Positions 1 through 8,263 are shown, numbered from the stretch's first letter. The stretch is DNA of 14,827 bases from Candidatus Peribacteria bacterium (GCA_031261265.1 JAISKI010000013.1:1-14827), one strand, 5' to 3'. Translations and numbers: made by a program. Notes: generated from the letters alone by a model not told the origin.

Positions 1-38
1 CCCCTTGAGAAAGCTGTCCCTTTTTCGTAGTATTAGTT

Positions 39-99
39 TGCATCACCAATGAATGTTAGGATATAAACTGCAATTCATATCTTACTGATTGGTGGTGCA
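39..99. other. Long imperfect hairpin upstream of the first gene
   Basis: Two nested inverted repeats. The outer arms are 39-50 (TGCATCACCAAT) and 88-99 (ATTGGTGGTGCA), 12 bp with one G-U pair. The inner arms are 55-64 (GTTAGGATAT) and 77-85 (ATATCTTAC), 9 bp with one bulged T and one G-U pair, closing a 12-base loop. It is followed by a T-rich stretch (100-117), so it may be the terminator of a gene lying to the left. It could also be a structured leader or small RNA. The arms are seen directly; the role is inferred. Confidence 0.5.
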
Positions 100-133
100 T
101 TTTGTATTATAATTTTCCAACCAAAAAACCAGT

Positions 134-161
134 TTGAAATCAGCTTTCTTTTCTCTATACT
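134..161 (+). promoter_or_regulatory. Promoter of the transketolase-like gene
   Basis: TTGAAA at 134-139, a 16-base spacer, and TATACT at 156-161. The predicted transcription start near 168 leaves a leader of about 23 bases. The same TTGAAA-16-TATACT pattern precedes gpmI. A second perfect TATAAT at 108-113 lies just after the hairpin but has no convincing -35 box. Confidence 0.5.
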
Positions 162-190
162 CACGACATCTTTATCCCTCTCCCTAGAAT

Positions 191-1111
191 ATGCAATCCT
201 TTTACCTGACTAAATATCTGGCTTCTCCTCTTTTTTTATCAGAACTTTCCCAAAAACACCTTTCCTATGATGCCATTTTGAGTGATATTCCCTATACAGA
301 GAGTCCTCTCCCTTTGTATACCATAGCAAATAAACCAACCGATCAGGCACTACTTCCTTATCGAGCACAAGCACTTTCTCAGGCGAAAAATCCTCTGATT
401 ATTCTCGAGTCACTTCCTTTGTCTTCCCTCCGCCCTTTACGAGATAAATTTTCTTCTTCCTCTGTCCCTCTCACGATTATCAATCTTTATGTCGGAATGG
501 GATCCTTAGGGAGAAAGTTGACCCCTGAATTTGAAGATCTTACTGCATTCCCACGAGACATTGCAAAATACGAACCTATCGATGCGGTCAATTTTTTCAC
601 TATTTTAGAGCAACCCCATTCCAAATATCTGAGAATCCCTCACCAGCATTTCCCTGAAAGTATCTTCTCTACAGAGGAAATTGGGATCATTGATGCTCAG
701 ATGTTGCAGTCTTTAGAAGTCCTTTCCCTCAAAGGATATGGCTATGCTGGAGATGCAGGGACCTTAATCGCTACAGGAGCAAATTTCCCACTGGCACTCC
801 AAGTAGGCGATTATCTCAATGAGCAGAAAACACCGATGGATATTTTTGTCCTCAGTAAGCTTACAGTTGACCTGACCGAAGAGATAAAATCCTCCCTTCA
901 TCAGACTAAAAAGCTGTATTTTCTGGTGGATCATCTTCCTAGCGAGGCACTGAAAAAATCTCTCACGCAGACGTTGTCAGCCTCATGATTATCTGCAGTA
1001 AAAGTCTCTTTCCTCACTCCCAAATACGAAAAACTGACCACCATCTTTGATGAATTCTCTTCCGAACAAGCGGAATTTGATGCTAGAGGGGTGAGTCAAC
1101 GCCTTAGTTAA
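191..1111 (+). CDS. Transketolase-like C-terminal subunit (TPP enzyme, divergent)
   Basis: A 306-residue protein matching the second half of transketolase-type thiamine diphosphate enzymes (Pyr domain plus transketolase C domain), about the size of a split C-terminal subunit. The Pyr-like part has LTPEFEDLTAFPRDIAKYEP followed by YLRIPHQHFPESIF. The C domain has TLIATGANFPLALQVGDYL, then LSKLTVDLTEEI and a YFLVDH strand like the family's 'EEH'. The start follows an in-frame TAG at 185-187, and there is no Shine-Dalgarno. The codon at 986-988 is TGA, read as Gly266; the frame runs on to TAA at 1109-1111, overlapping the convergent gpmI by 8 bases. The expected GxxEQN segment, which holds the catalytic glutamate, reads NKPTDQA, so activity is uncertain. 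A partner N-terminal half would lie outside the window. It could also be an E1-beta relative. Confidence 0.65.
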
Positions 1112-2639
1112 TCAGATTTTCTCCCGTCATTTCTGCAGGCTTTTCAATCCCATACAAAGCGAGTACGGTAGGTGCAAAATCATATAATGCCCCTTCTTTT
1201 TTAATATTCCCTTGTGCTTCTCCCGCCTTGATATACCAGAAAGGGACAGGATTAGTCGTGTGGGAAGTCTTTGGAAATTCCGCAGTTCCCATTTCTTCAC
1301 AGTTTCCATGATCTGCCGTAATGAGCAAGTCCACATCAAATTCCGGACTCAGCTCCAAAAGCTGTTTCACAATATCATCCAATTTGATTACCATACTGAG
1401 ACAAGCATCCATTTTTCCTGTATGTCCCACCATATCTCCATTTGCAAAATTGATAATAAAGAAATCAAAATTCTGAACCTGTTCTTTGAAAGCATCCATA
1501 ATCTCTTGAGCGGACATTTCAGGATCCAAATCGAAGGTTGCTACCTTATGAGAAGGGATCAGCAGATTTTTCTGACCATCATAAACGACCTCTTTCTCTG
1601 CATTAAAAAATTTCGTCACATGAGCAAATTTCTCTGTCTCTGCCAAGTGAAATTGTCTAATATCATGTTTAGCTAGAATTTCAGACAACGTATGTTCGAC
1701 TTGTCTCTCATCCAAAAAGGTCGCCCCATCATATTCCTTGTAGTATTTCGTCATTGTAGCCAAATACAGATTATTCAACTGTTTCGTCATGACTCCATTT
1801 CCCCATTTTTCATACCATCTGGCTTTTTCGGGGAACTGAGACACCATCAGAGCTTGCGTCATTTCTCTCCCTCTATCGGTCCTAAAATTGAAATAAAATA
1901 CACTATCTCCACTATCAATCGCTTCTCCTTCCACAAAACTTACAGGTAAGAGAAACTCATCAAAGACTCCAGCATCGTAAGATTTTGCTAAGTATTCGCT
2001 AGGAGTATCTGTGGTTTGCGACTGCTGAAACACGATTTCGTCATAAGATTTTTGTACTCTTTCCCAGTTATTATCTCTATCCATGGCGAAGTATCTTCCC
2101 CCGAGTGAGGCAATCTTTACGTGGGGATAGTTCAGCAAAAATTGTTCAAAGTCTTTCATCAGTCCTAATGCTGAATTCGGAGCCAGATCACGACCATCAG
2201 TAAAGAGTTGTAAATACGTGGGGATATCGGTAGGGATAATTTTAATCAAGGATTGTAAATGGTTCAAAGTAGCATGGATTCCTCCAGGTCCAAAAAGCCC
2301 GATCAAATGGAGATTAGAATTATTTTCTCTCACATGTTGAATCCCTTGCTGGAAAGCAGTAAGTTCTGCAAATTTCCCCTCTGCGAAGAGATCATCCAGA
2401 GCTACAAAAGGCTGTTTCAAAATTCTTCCTGTCCCCAAAGTCATGTGTCCTACTTCAGAATTTCCCATTTGTCCTTCAGGTAATCCGACAGATTTCCCAG
2501 ATGCTTCGATCAAAGCGTAAGGCTTAGTAAAAAGCGAGTCTAGCGTGGGAGTGGGACTTGCGAGGGTGATGGCGTTTTCTGCGGGTGTTTTTTCGTTGAT
2601 TCCGAATCCGTCTAATACGATTAAAGCTACTTTTTTCAT
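1104..2639 (-). CDS. gpmI: 2,3-bisphosphoglycerate-independent phosphoglycerate mutase
   Basis: Interconverts 3- and 2-phosphoglycerate in glycolysis or gluconeogenesis in the cytoplasm, using two metal ions and a phosphoserine rather than 2,3-bisphosphoglycerate. It is 511 residues, the normal family length. VALIVLDGFG supplies the first metal-binding aspartate, and GQMGNSEVGH holds the nucleophile Ser61. LFTDGRDLAPNSA, GGRYFAMDRDNNWERV, NFANGDMVGHTG, ITADHGNCEEM and SHTTNPVPF are the remaining signature blocks. The frame is open ten codons further upstream (ATG at 2669), but family alignment favours MKKVALIV at 2639. No in-frame TGA is used despite many glycines. The 3' end overlaps the transketolase-like gene tail to tail. 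It is transcribed from its own promoter at 2683-2710. Confidence 0.97.
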   Translation of the reverse strand: MKKVALIVLDGFGINEKTPAENAITLASPTPTLDSLFTKPYALIEASGKSVGLPEGQMGNSEVGHMTLGTGRILKQPFVALDDLFAEGKFAELTAFQQGIQHVRENNSNLHLIGLFGPGGIHATLNHLQSLIKIIPTDIPTYLQLFTDGRDLAPNSALGLMKDFEQFLLNYPHVKIASLGGRYFAMDRDNNWERVQKSYDEIVFQQSQTTDTPSEYLAKSYDAGVFDEFLLPVSFVEGEAIDSGDSVFYFNFRTDRGREMTQALMVSQFPEKARWYEKWGNGVMTKQLNNLYLATMTKYYKEYDGATFLDERQVEHTLSEILAKHDIRQFHLAETEKFAHVTKFFNAEKEVVYDGQKNLLIPSHKVATFDLDPEMSAQEIMDAFKEQVQNFDFFIINFANGDMVGHTGKMDACLSMVIKLDDIVKQLLELSPEFDVDLLITADHGNCEEMGTAEFPKTSHTTNPVPFWYIKAGEAQGNIKKEGALYDFAPTVLALYGIEKPAEMTGENLIN

Positions 2640-2682
2640 AGGTAATAATGCAAGATAAAAGGAGAACATTACGTTTACTCAT

Positions 2683-2710
2683 AGTATACAATAATCGAAA
2701 TCATTTTCAA
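2683..2710 (-). promoter_or_regulatory. gpmI promoter
   Basis: On the minus strand TTGAAA (plus 2705-2710) and TATACT (plus 2683-2688) are separated by 16 bases. Transcription starting near 2676 would give about a 36-base leader to the ATG at 2639, which supports that start over the upstream ATG. It is divergent from the promoter at 2721-2748. Confidence 0.55.
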
Positions 2711-2720
2711 GCGAGAAAAA

Positions 2721-2748
2721 TTGCTTTTTTCTTTGTTTTGACTATACT
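2721..2748 (+). promoter_or_regulatory. Promoter of the VirD4-like ATPase operon
   Basis: TTGCTT at 2721-2726, a 16-base spacer and TATACT at 2743-2748, giving a leader of about 25 bases before the ATG at 2780. An overlapping alternative is TTGACT at 2738-2743 with TTTATT at 2761-2766 (17-base spacer), which would make a nearly leaderless message. Confidence 0.45.
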
Positions 2749-2779
2749 TAGAGAGTAGATTTTATTTGCCTGATCGGGA

Positions 2780-5254
2780 ATGAGCGAAGGACTAATAGCA
2801 CTAATGTGCTTAGCATTAGCAGGGATACTTATGGGACTTGGACGGTTCATTTGGAGGATTTTTCTCGTACAACAAACCCAAAAACACAGGATCGCTCAGT
2901 CTCAAAAACTCAGATTTCTCCAAGTGCGTATTCCAAAAAATGCGGTAGCGAGAAATTCCGATGTAGATGCAAAAGATCATGCCAATTCCATGAAAGACAA
3001 TATTGCCCTGATGAATCAAGTGTACAAAAACTTTTATGCCATTTATAATAGCACGTTTCGAGACAAACAACTCGGAAATAACTATATCAGCATGGAAATT
3101 CTGGTGGAAAGGGAAGTAATCAAATTTCTTCTCGGCGTTCCCGATGATCATCTGCTTACCATGCAACAAATGATTGCTTCGTTTTATTCAGGGGCATTAG
3201 TAGAGATTGTGGACGAGCCTAAGCTTCTCGAAGGAGGGAAATTTATGGCAGGAGGGGAGTTTACTTTGAAAAAAGATAGCGTTCACCCAATCAAGACCTA
3301 CGAAAGCTTTGAAGCAGATCCGATGGACAGTCTTCTTTCAGCCTTTTCTAATGTGACAAAAGAAGAAAAAGCCAGTCTCCAAATTATGGTTGAGCCTCTT
3401 TCTGAGGAATGGTTGAAAAAAATGAGAAAAAAGGGAGAAAAAGTGAAAAAAGACGATAAATCCAATCGATTCACCAAATTATGGAAATTTATTACCAAGG
3501 ACGATAAAGAAAAAGAGGAAAAACAGTCAGAAGAGACCAAACACAATTTTTCCCAACAACAGCTCGGAGATTTTGATAAAAAAATGGATGATGAGCTCTT
3601 TCACGTAAAAATCAAAGCATTTGCGACCTCTCCAGATAAACAGCGTCCCAAAAAGATCATTGATGATTTAAGTAGACTTTTCAATCAATACAATTACCTG
3701 GGATTAAATACCTTAAAATTCACCAAAGCCGAGGATTTACAGACCTTCGCTAAAAATTTTGTTCAAAGGGTATTCTTATCCAATACTACGCGAATAAAAA
3801 AGATTTTTTCCAATGAGAGACAGAATATCCTCAATATCAAAGAATTATCTTCGATTCTTCACTTCCCGCACGGAAGATTCAATCAAAATCCGAGAATCGC
3901 CCGACAGAAGTATAAGATTGTGGCTGCTCCAGATAACTTACCAACAGAAGGAATTATCGTTGGATATAATGAGTTTGGATGAGTAAGAAGAAATATTAGA
4001 ATTACCGATAAAGACAGATTTAGGCACATATATATTGTTGGGCAAACAGGAACAGGAAAAACGACAATTATGCTCTACCAAGCCATTGACGATATGGAAA
4101 ATGGACGTGGATTTTGTTTCATCGACCCCCACGGTGACGCAATTGAGTTCCTCTTGAAGCATTATCCAAAAGAAAGGATAGATGATTTGATTCATTTTGA
4201 TTTAGGGAATACGCAATATCCGATTGGTTTGAACCCGCTCGAAGTAAGCCCTGAGGACGCCGATGAACAAGATGTGGTCACCAATGACCTCGTGGAAATG
4301 TTTATCCAAATGTATGGACCAGAAATCTTCGGACCGAGAATTCAGGATTACTTCCGTAATGCTTGTTTCCTTCTCATGGATCAACCAGAAGGAGGGACAA
4401 TTGTGGATATTATGAGACTTTTTACCGATGATGCTTTTGCTGAGGCAAAGATTAGAAATTTGAAAAATCCCGTCGTGGCTGCATGGTGGAATAAAACCTA
4501 TAAAAAAATGGGAGATAGAGAAAAAGCTGAAATTATTCCGTTTATTCAGGCAAAATTTGGTCCCTTTACTACGGGTACCTATGTGAGAAATATTATTGGT
4601 CAGCAGAAGTCTGCTTTCAAAATGTATGATGCAATGCAACAGAAAAAGATTATTCTCGTGAACTTATCCAAGGGTATCTCTGGAGAAGAAACTTCAAAGC
4701 TGATTGGAAAGATTTTCGCGATGCAAATTAAGTTGTCTGCACTTAAAAGAGCGAAAATTAGTGAAAATGACAGAGTTCCTTTCTATCTCTATGTCGATGA
4801 GTTTCAAAATTATGTTTCTACTTCCTTTGAATCTATCTTGTCCGAAGCCAGAAAATATAAACTTGGTTTGGTGGTAGCCCATCAGTATGTTGACCAGCTG
4901 AAGTCTGAAGGATTAGGAGGAAATCTGGATTTATCTAAAACAATTTTTGGTAATGTGGGTTCAATGTTTGCCTATAAGGTTGGAGCTCCTGATGCTGAAT
5001 TCTTGGCAAAAGAATTTGAACCAGAGTTTACTCAGTCTGACCTAACGAGTACCGAAAATTTTATGGGAGAATGTAAAATTAGTATCAGTAATGAGCAGTC
5101 TAGACCCTTTAGTTTTAAATGTGGTAATCCTTATGGAATCCCCGCAAAAAATAGTCCAGAAAAAATTCAGATTATCAAACAGATTTCTTCCTTGAAATGG
5201 GGAAGTAAAAGGGAGATTGTCGATAAGGAGATTTATTTCAGAGTGGGGGTATAG
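2780..5254 (+). CDS. Membrane-anchored VirD4/TraG-like type IV secretion ATPase
   Basis: An 824-residue protein formed by reading TGA at 3980-3982 as Gly401; under the standard code it looks like two separate genes. Residues about 4-29 form one hydrophobic membrane segment. Residues 30-400 are an N-terminal region with a strongly charged Lys/Glu stretch near 215-255. GYNEFGG leads into the RecA-like ATPase core: DRFRHIYIV, Walker A GQTGTGKT at 421-428, and Walker B FYLYVDEF with Asp673-Glu674. Further on, VVAHQYVDQL, NVGSMFAYKVGAPDAEFLA and FTQSDL are typical of VirD4/TraG/TraD coupling proteins. The family uses ATP to pass DNA or protein substrates to a secretion channel at the inner membrane. 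No other secretion-channel gene lies in the window, so the substrate is unknown. It heads an operon with the two genes that follow. Confidence 0.85.
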
Positions 5255-5278
5255 TTTGTTTTATTTTTTTTTACTATT

Positions 5279-5446
5279 ATGATGATAAAATTTTACGTAG
5301 GAGATGAGATAGTCATAAATAAACAATCAGAAAAAGCCTTTTTGGAAAAAGTAGAAAAACAGAGAAGAAAAGTGCTTCTAGAGGTTAAAAAGAAAAGAAG
5401 CGCATGGAAAAAAGTAAATATCAAGAATCCTTTACCTCACAAATAA
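5279..5446 (+). CDS. Small basic hypothetical protein
   Basis: A 55-residue ORF with ATG at 5279 and TAA at 5444-5446, lying 24 bases after the ATPase gene and 7 bases before the next start. It is very rich in lysine (with KKKR and RRK runs) and has no membrane segment or cysteine. An N-terminal strand-like piece (MMIKFYVGDEIVI) precedes a charged helix. No family is recognised. Tight packing between two larger genes on the same strand is the main reason to believe it is translated. It could alternatively be a spacer with a chance reading frame. Confidence 0.55.
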   Translation: MMIKFYVGDEIVINKQSEKAFLEKVEKQRRKVLLEVKKKRSAWKKVNIKNPLPHK

Positions 5447-5453
5447 AGAAGAG

Positions 5454-6449
5454 ATGCAGGAATTAAATACACATACTAGTATCCCAAACCACGAGGTTAT
5501 TTTTGATTCTGTGGTTGGTTTAAAGAAACTCATTAATGCAAGATTAAAAAGTAGTATGGATAATCAACTTTCTCTATTACAACAAGAGTTTGAAGAACTG
5601 AAACAAAATAACTTACAGGACACCTTAGACTATTTTGCCAATGAAGGAATGGATATTTCTGAAGTTGTAAAGGTCACCCTAGATGAAAAATATAAATATC
5701 CAAATCCCTTAGAAAAAGCAAAAACTATTCATGTCATAGGAGTAGATAAGAAGAGTGGGGAATGGCTAGTAAAAAATGTAGATTCCCCTAATTTAGAAAG
5801 TGGAATAGGAGCAGATTGTTGAAGAAATTCTCGTCACGCACTAAAAAAGCTTGATATATATATTAAACAACATCCAGAAATCTCTCTACATCTTACTAAT
5901 GGAAGAGGGAATTCTTACTTTTCAACCCAAAATAGTACTCATATTTTCTTAGTTTTGGAACATCAAAAGAATTCTTTTATTTTTGATCCTTCTCTAAATT
6001 GGATATGACCCTCCTCGGCGAGCGGGTATACTATTAATAGATTTTTCAAACCAGAATGAGAAAAATGAATCCAGAATAATGATCTTTGAAAGATAAATAT
6101 TAATACCGATAATAAACAGTTATCTTTGAGTTCTTGAGTGTATCCTTTATGAATTATTGGCGATGGTATTGCATTTATTTGTTGGGGAATTTGTACCTTG
6201 CCTTCTGGAAAAAATACGCCAATATTGATGATTGATGATCTTTTTGGAAGAAGCTATTATTCGTTTTTGGATGAAGAGGGAAATAGTGTTCATACTTCTG
6301 ATTATAGTTTTTATCCAGGATTAAAAAAAGAAGTGCTAGATGTTCTACGTTATCGAGAAAAGAATCTAGAATTTATCGATCTTCCTTCTAATAAAATTTA
6401 TAATGCCATTAAAAGAAAAAAAATCCTGAAACAAATAAAAGACAGCTAA
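5454..6449 (+). CDS. Hypothetical protein, possible papain/transglutaminase-like cysteine enzyme
   Basis: A 331-residue protein visible only when seven TGA codons (5820, 6006, 6057, 6066, 6087, 6135, 6150) are read as glycine; the true stop is TAA at 6447-6449. Residues 1-60 look helical (a Gln/Glu/Leu-rich segment near 38-60). In the middle, GADC-G places Cys122 at the start of a helix, STHIFLVLE gives His163 in a strand, and SFIFDPSLNW gives Asp178 at a strand end. That Cys-His-Asp order is seen in papain-like, transglutaminase-like and arylamine N-acetyltransferase folds. The tail (ILMIDDLFGRSYYSFLDEEG onward) is unassigned. It lies 7 bases behind the small basic gene, so it is probably cotranscribed with the ATPase, and a secreted substrate is conceivable. 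No signal peptide is seen. The gene is confident; the enzyme class is speculative. Confidence 0.75.
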
Positions 6450-6471
6450 AATCAAGTAGTTCATGCCACGA

Positions 6472-6501
6472 AAAAACGCTCTTACTTACCAGAGCGTTTT
6501 T
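6472..6501. terminator. Bidirectional terminator
   Basis: A perfect 11-bp inverted repeat, AAAAACGCTCT (6472-6482) and AGAGCGTTTTT (6491-6501), with an 8-base loop. The A-run and T-run on either side let it end transcripts from both directions: the 2780-6449 operon and the minus-strand gene at 6509. Confidence 0.85.
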
Positions 6502-6508
6502 AAGATGT

Positions 6509-6817
6509 CTATCTGAACTGATCGAGGCTAAAATGCCGTGCTATCTGTCCAAATTCTCCATCTTTGAGCGGAATCTCTTTGATCCAGGAGGTATTTCTAT
6601 TATGCCTATAATACACCTTCCTTAGGCGGAGACAGAAAAGATAATTTTCCTTCCCAATATCTGCCTGGTAGGTACTACACCACAAACAAGGTTGCATTGC
6701 AGTGCGTTGCAAATAAATCCGTTCTCCTTCTCCTAAGTTTGGGAAAGTTCTCTTTTTACACTTTGGGGCATCCCAAAGTATTAGGATTTTTTTGATTTTT
6801 AAATAAAATTCTTTCAT
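6509..6817 (-). CDS. Small cysteine-containing hypothetical protein
   Basis: A 102-residue ORF starting MKEFYLKIKKILILW and ending in TAG. It carries Cys in PKCKKR and PCLWCS and a further Cys in YLFC, but these do not make a recognised zinc ribbon. The rest is rich in Arg, Lys and aromatic residues. A TTG start at 6880 would add 21 residues but overlaps the -35 box. Support for the gene is a clean promoter just upstream (6853-6880) and the shared terminator immediately after its stop. No family is recognised and the region could still be a non-coding transcript. Confidence 0.5.
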   Translation of the reverse strand: MKEFYLKIKKILILWDAPKCKKRTFPNLGEGERIYLQRTAMQPCLWCSTYQADIGKENYLFCLRLRKVYYRHNRNTSWIKEIPLKDGEFGQIARHFSLDQFR

Positions 6818-6852
6818 AAGCCGATATTTTTTTTGTTTTTTATTGCCACCAT

Positions 6853-6880
6853 AGAATAGGGATTTCCTAGAAATTTGCAA
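6853..6880 (-). promoter_or_regulatory. Promoter of the 6509-6817 minus-strand gene
   Basis: On the minus strand TTGCAA (plus 6875-6880), a 16-base spacer and TATTCT (plus 6853-6858). A short inverted repeat, ATTTC-CTA-GAAAT (6862-6874), fills the spacer. The start would lie about 30 bases upstream of the ATG at 6817. Confidence 0.45.
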
Positions 6881-6927
6881 CCCTCTAATCCTTAAAAAAC
6901 GATAAAAGCGAAACCCTCAAAATCTGC

Positions 6928-6956
6928 TGGAAATCTCTTCCCTAAATTCGTATACT
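6928..6956 (+). promoter_or_regulatory. Weak hemW promoter
   Basis: TATACT at 6951-6956 with a poor -35 box (TGGAAA, 6928-6933) at a 17-base spacer. Transcription would begin at about 6962-6963, giving a leader of about 24 bases to the ATG at 6986 or a leaderless start at 6962. Confidence 0.35.
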
Positions 6957-6985
6957 TTCCAATGTTTATCTTCCCCTCATTTCGA

Positions 6986-8233
6986 ATGCTCTCGCTCTAT
7001 GTCCATATTCCCTTCTGTTCTCAAGTTTGCTCCTATTGTTCTTTTTCTGTTATTGAAAAGCAGTCGGATGAGATGGTACAGTCTTATCTTGCAAAACTCC
7101 ACGAAGAAATTGACCACTATGGTCAGCTCTCTCCCAAAGCGGAAATAAAATCCCTGTATTTCGGTTGAGGAACTCCCAACCTTATCGGAGCAGAAGCATT
7201 GATAAAGCTGATTAGCCATATCCAAGAGGTATTCGACTGTGAAAACGTAGGCGAACTGAGTTTTGAATTTAATCCGTTTCCTGCTGATCAGATTCTTTCT
7301 CTGGTGAAAACGCTTAATGATACGTATCGCAAGCGACCGAGAGTGAGATATAGCTTTGGGATTCAGAGCCTGGATAATGGAGTGCTGAGTAAAGCGGGTC
7401 GTCCGTATACGTTTCCGTGAATGGTGGAATTTCTCAGGGCATTGCAGCCTCTAAAACAGGATAATAACGTGTTTAATTTCGACTTCATCGCTTTCGGGAA
7501 ATTCAATCAGAGCAAAAAAGGAAATTCTCAACTTTGGACTCCCTCAGCTTCAGCATTTTTTTCTGATTTTGTTAATTCCAAATTCGCTGATAGTTTTTCG
7601 CTCTACACGCTGGAACTTTTTGAACATCAGAGGCGAAAAGTAGCAGAAAAGGCTGATCTTATCCAGCAGGGATGTTTCGGGACGGAGGACGAGATTTATG
7701 AGGAGTTTGATATATTGAAAGAGATACTGCTGGACGCAGGATATAGTAGGTATGAGATTTCCAATTTTTCCCTGATTTCCAAGTCGAGTATTCATAATAG
7801 GGTATATCGAGAGATGGAAAGTTATCTGGGATTAGGGTTGGGGGCCTCCTCGTTAGCCCCCCGCCCCTTCGGGGCTGCCCCTACCGTAGCTTGTACGGGA
7901 CGCAGCCTCGCAGGGGGCAACACACAATGGAGATGGACAAATACACCGTATTTGCCGAAATATTTGACAGGAGAGACTATTGATGAAAATTCTCTTCAAG
8001 AGTTGACGGAAAAAGATTATTTGATTGAGAAATTTTTCTTGGCACTGCGTACGGATAGGGGAATAAATGATGTTTCAGAATTTTCTTCTGTTTTAGTCCC
8101 TGAGTATGAGGAGAAGTTGAGATTGTATGCTGAGGAGGGGTTTATCCGTGTCCGTGAGGCGGGTTTTGTACTTACTGATCGCGGGATGGATTGCTATAAC
8201 TGGATTGTCACAGAATTATTATCTGAAATTTAG
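6986..8233 (+). CDS. hemW: HemW-like radical SAM protein
   Basis: A 415-residue radical-SAM protein of the HemW/coproporphyrinogen-dehydrogenase-like family, known for heme binding and delivery. LYVHIPFCSQVCSYC gives the CX3CX2C iron-sulfur motif (Cys11, 15, 18). YFG-G-GTPNL follows, with the middle Gly61 encoded by TGA (7166-7168). A second TGA (7418-7420) gives Gly145 in RPYTFP-G-MVEFL. FSLYTLELFEHQ, GYSRYEISNFS, YLGLGLGASS, RWTNTPYLPKYL and LRTDRGINDVSEF match the family in order. The usual 'GLPGQT'-type segment reads AFGKFNQS. Residues 290-311 are an extra loop encoded by a GC-rich palindromic element. ATG at 6962 (eight residues longer) is possible; 6986 fits the family better. Neither has a Shine-Dalgarno. 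No heme biosynthesis gene is nearby, so the physiological role is open. Confidence 0.92.
7853..7918 (+). repeat. GC-rich palindromic element inserted in frame in hemW
   Basis: About 66 bases (22 codons), roughly three-quarters G+C, inside an AT-rich gene. GCCCCC (7856-7861) can pair with GGGGGC (7913-7918), enclosing two hairpins: GCCCC-TTC-GGGGC (7863-7875) and CCGTA-GCTTG-TACGG (7884-7898). GGGGC-T-GCCCC (7871-7881) offers an alternative pairing. It sits between the conserved GLGLGASS and RWTN blocks, where the family normally has only a few residues, and keeps the frame. It resembles the translated palindromic elements known from Rickettsia. Whether it is repeated elsewhere in this genome cannot be seen here. 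Confidence 0.7.
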
Positions 8234-8235
8234 TA

Positions 8236-8263
8236 TTGACTTTGCTAAGCATTTGCTTACATA
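8236..8263 (+). promoter_or_regulatory. Promoter with a palindrome in its spacer
   Basis: TTGACT at 8236-8241, a 16-base spacer and TACATA at 8258-8263, in the 75-base gap after hemW. The spacer and first -10 bases contain TAAGCA-TT-TGCTTA (8246-8259), a perfect 6-bp inverted repeat that could be an operator. The leader to the ATG at 8309 would be about 38 bases. Confidence 0.5.

Noticed and set aside
1..30. Possible C-terminal end of an upstream gene (PLEKAVPFS then TAG)
   Set aside because: Only nine codons are visible, too few to support a gene, although a following hairpin would fit.
1212..1676. 154-codon plus-strand ORF inside gpmI
   Set aside because: It lies opposite a well-conserved enzyme and has no recognisable motif; a shadow of gpmI codon bias.
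7166..7168. Mycoplasma-type code with TGA as tryptophan
   Set aside because: The HemW position is an invariant glycine in the family, and a Trp there would break the YFGGGTP motif.
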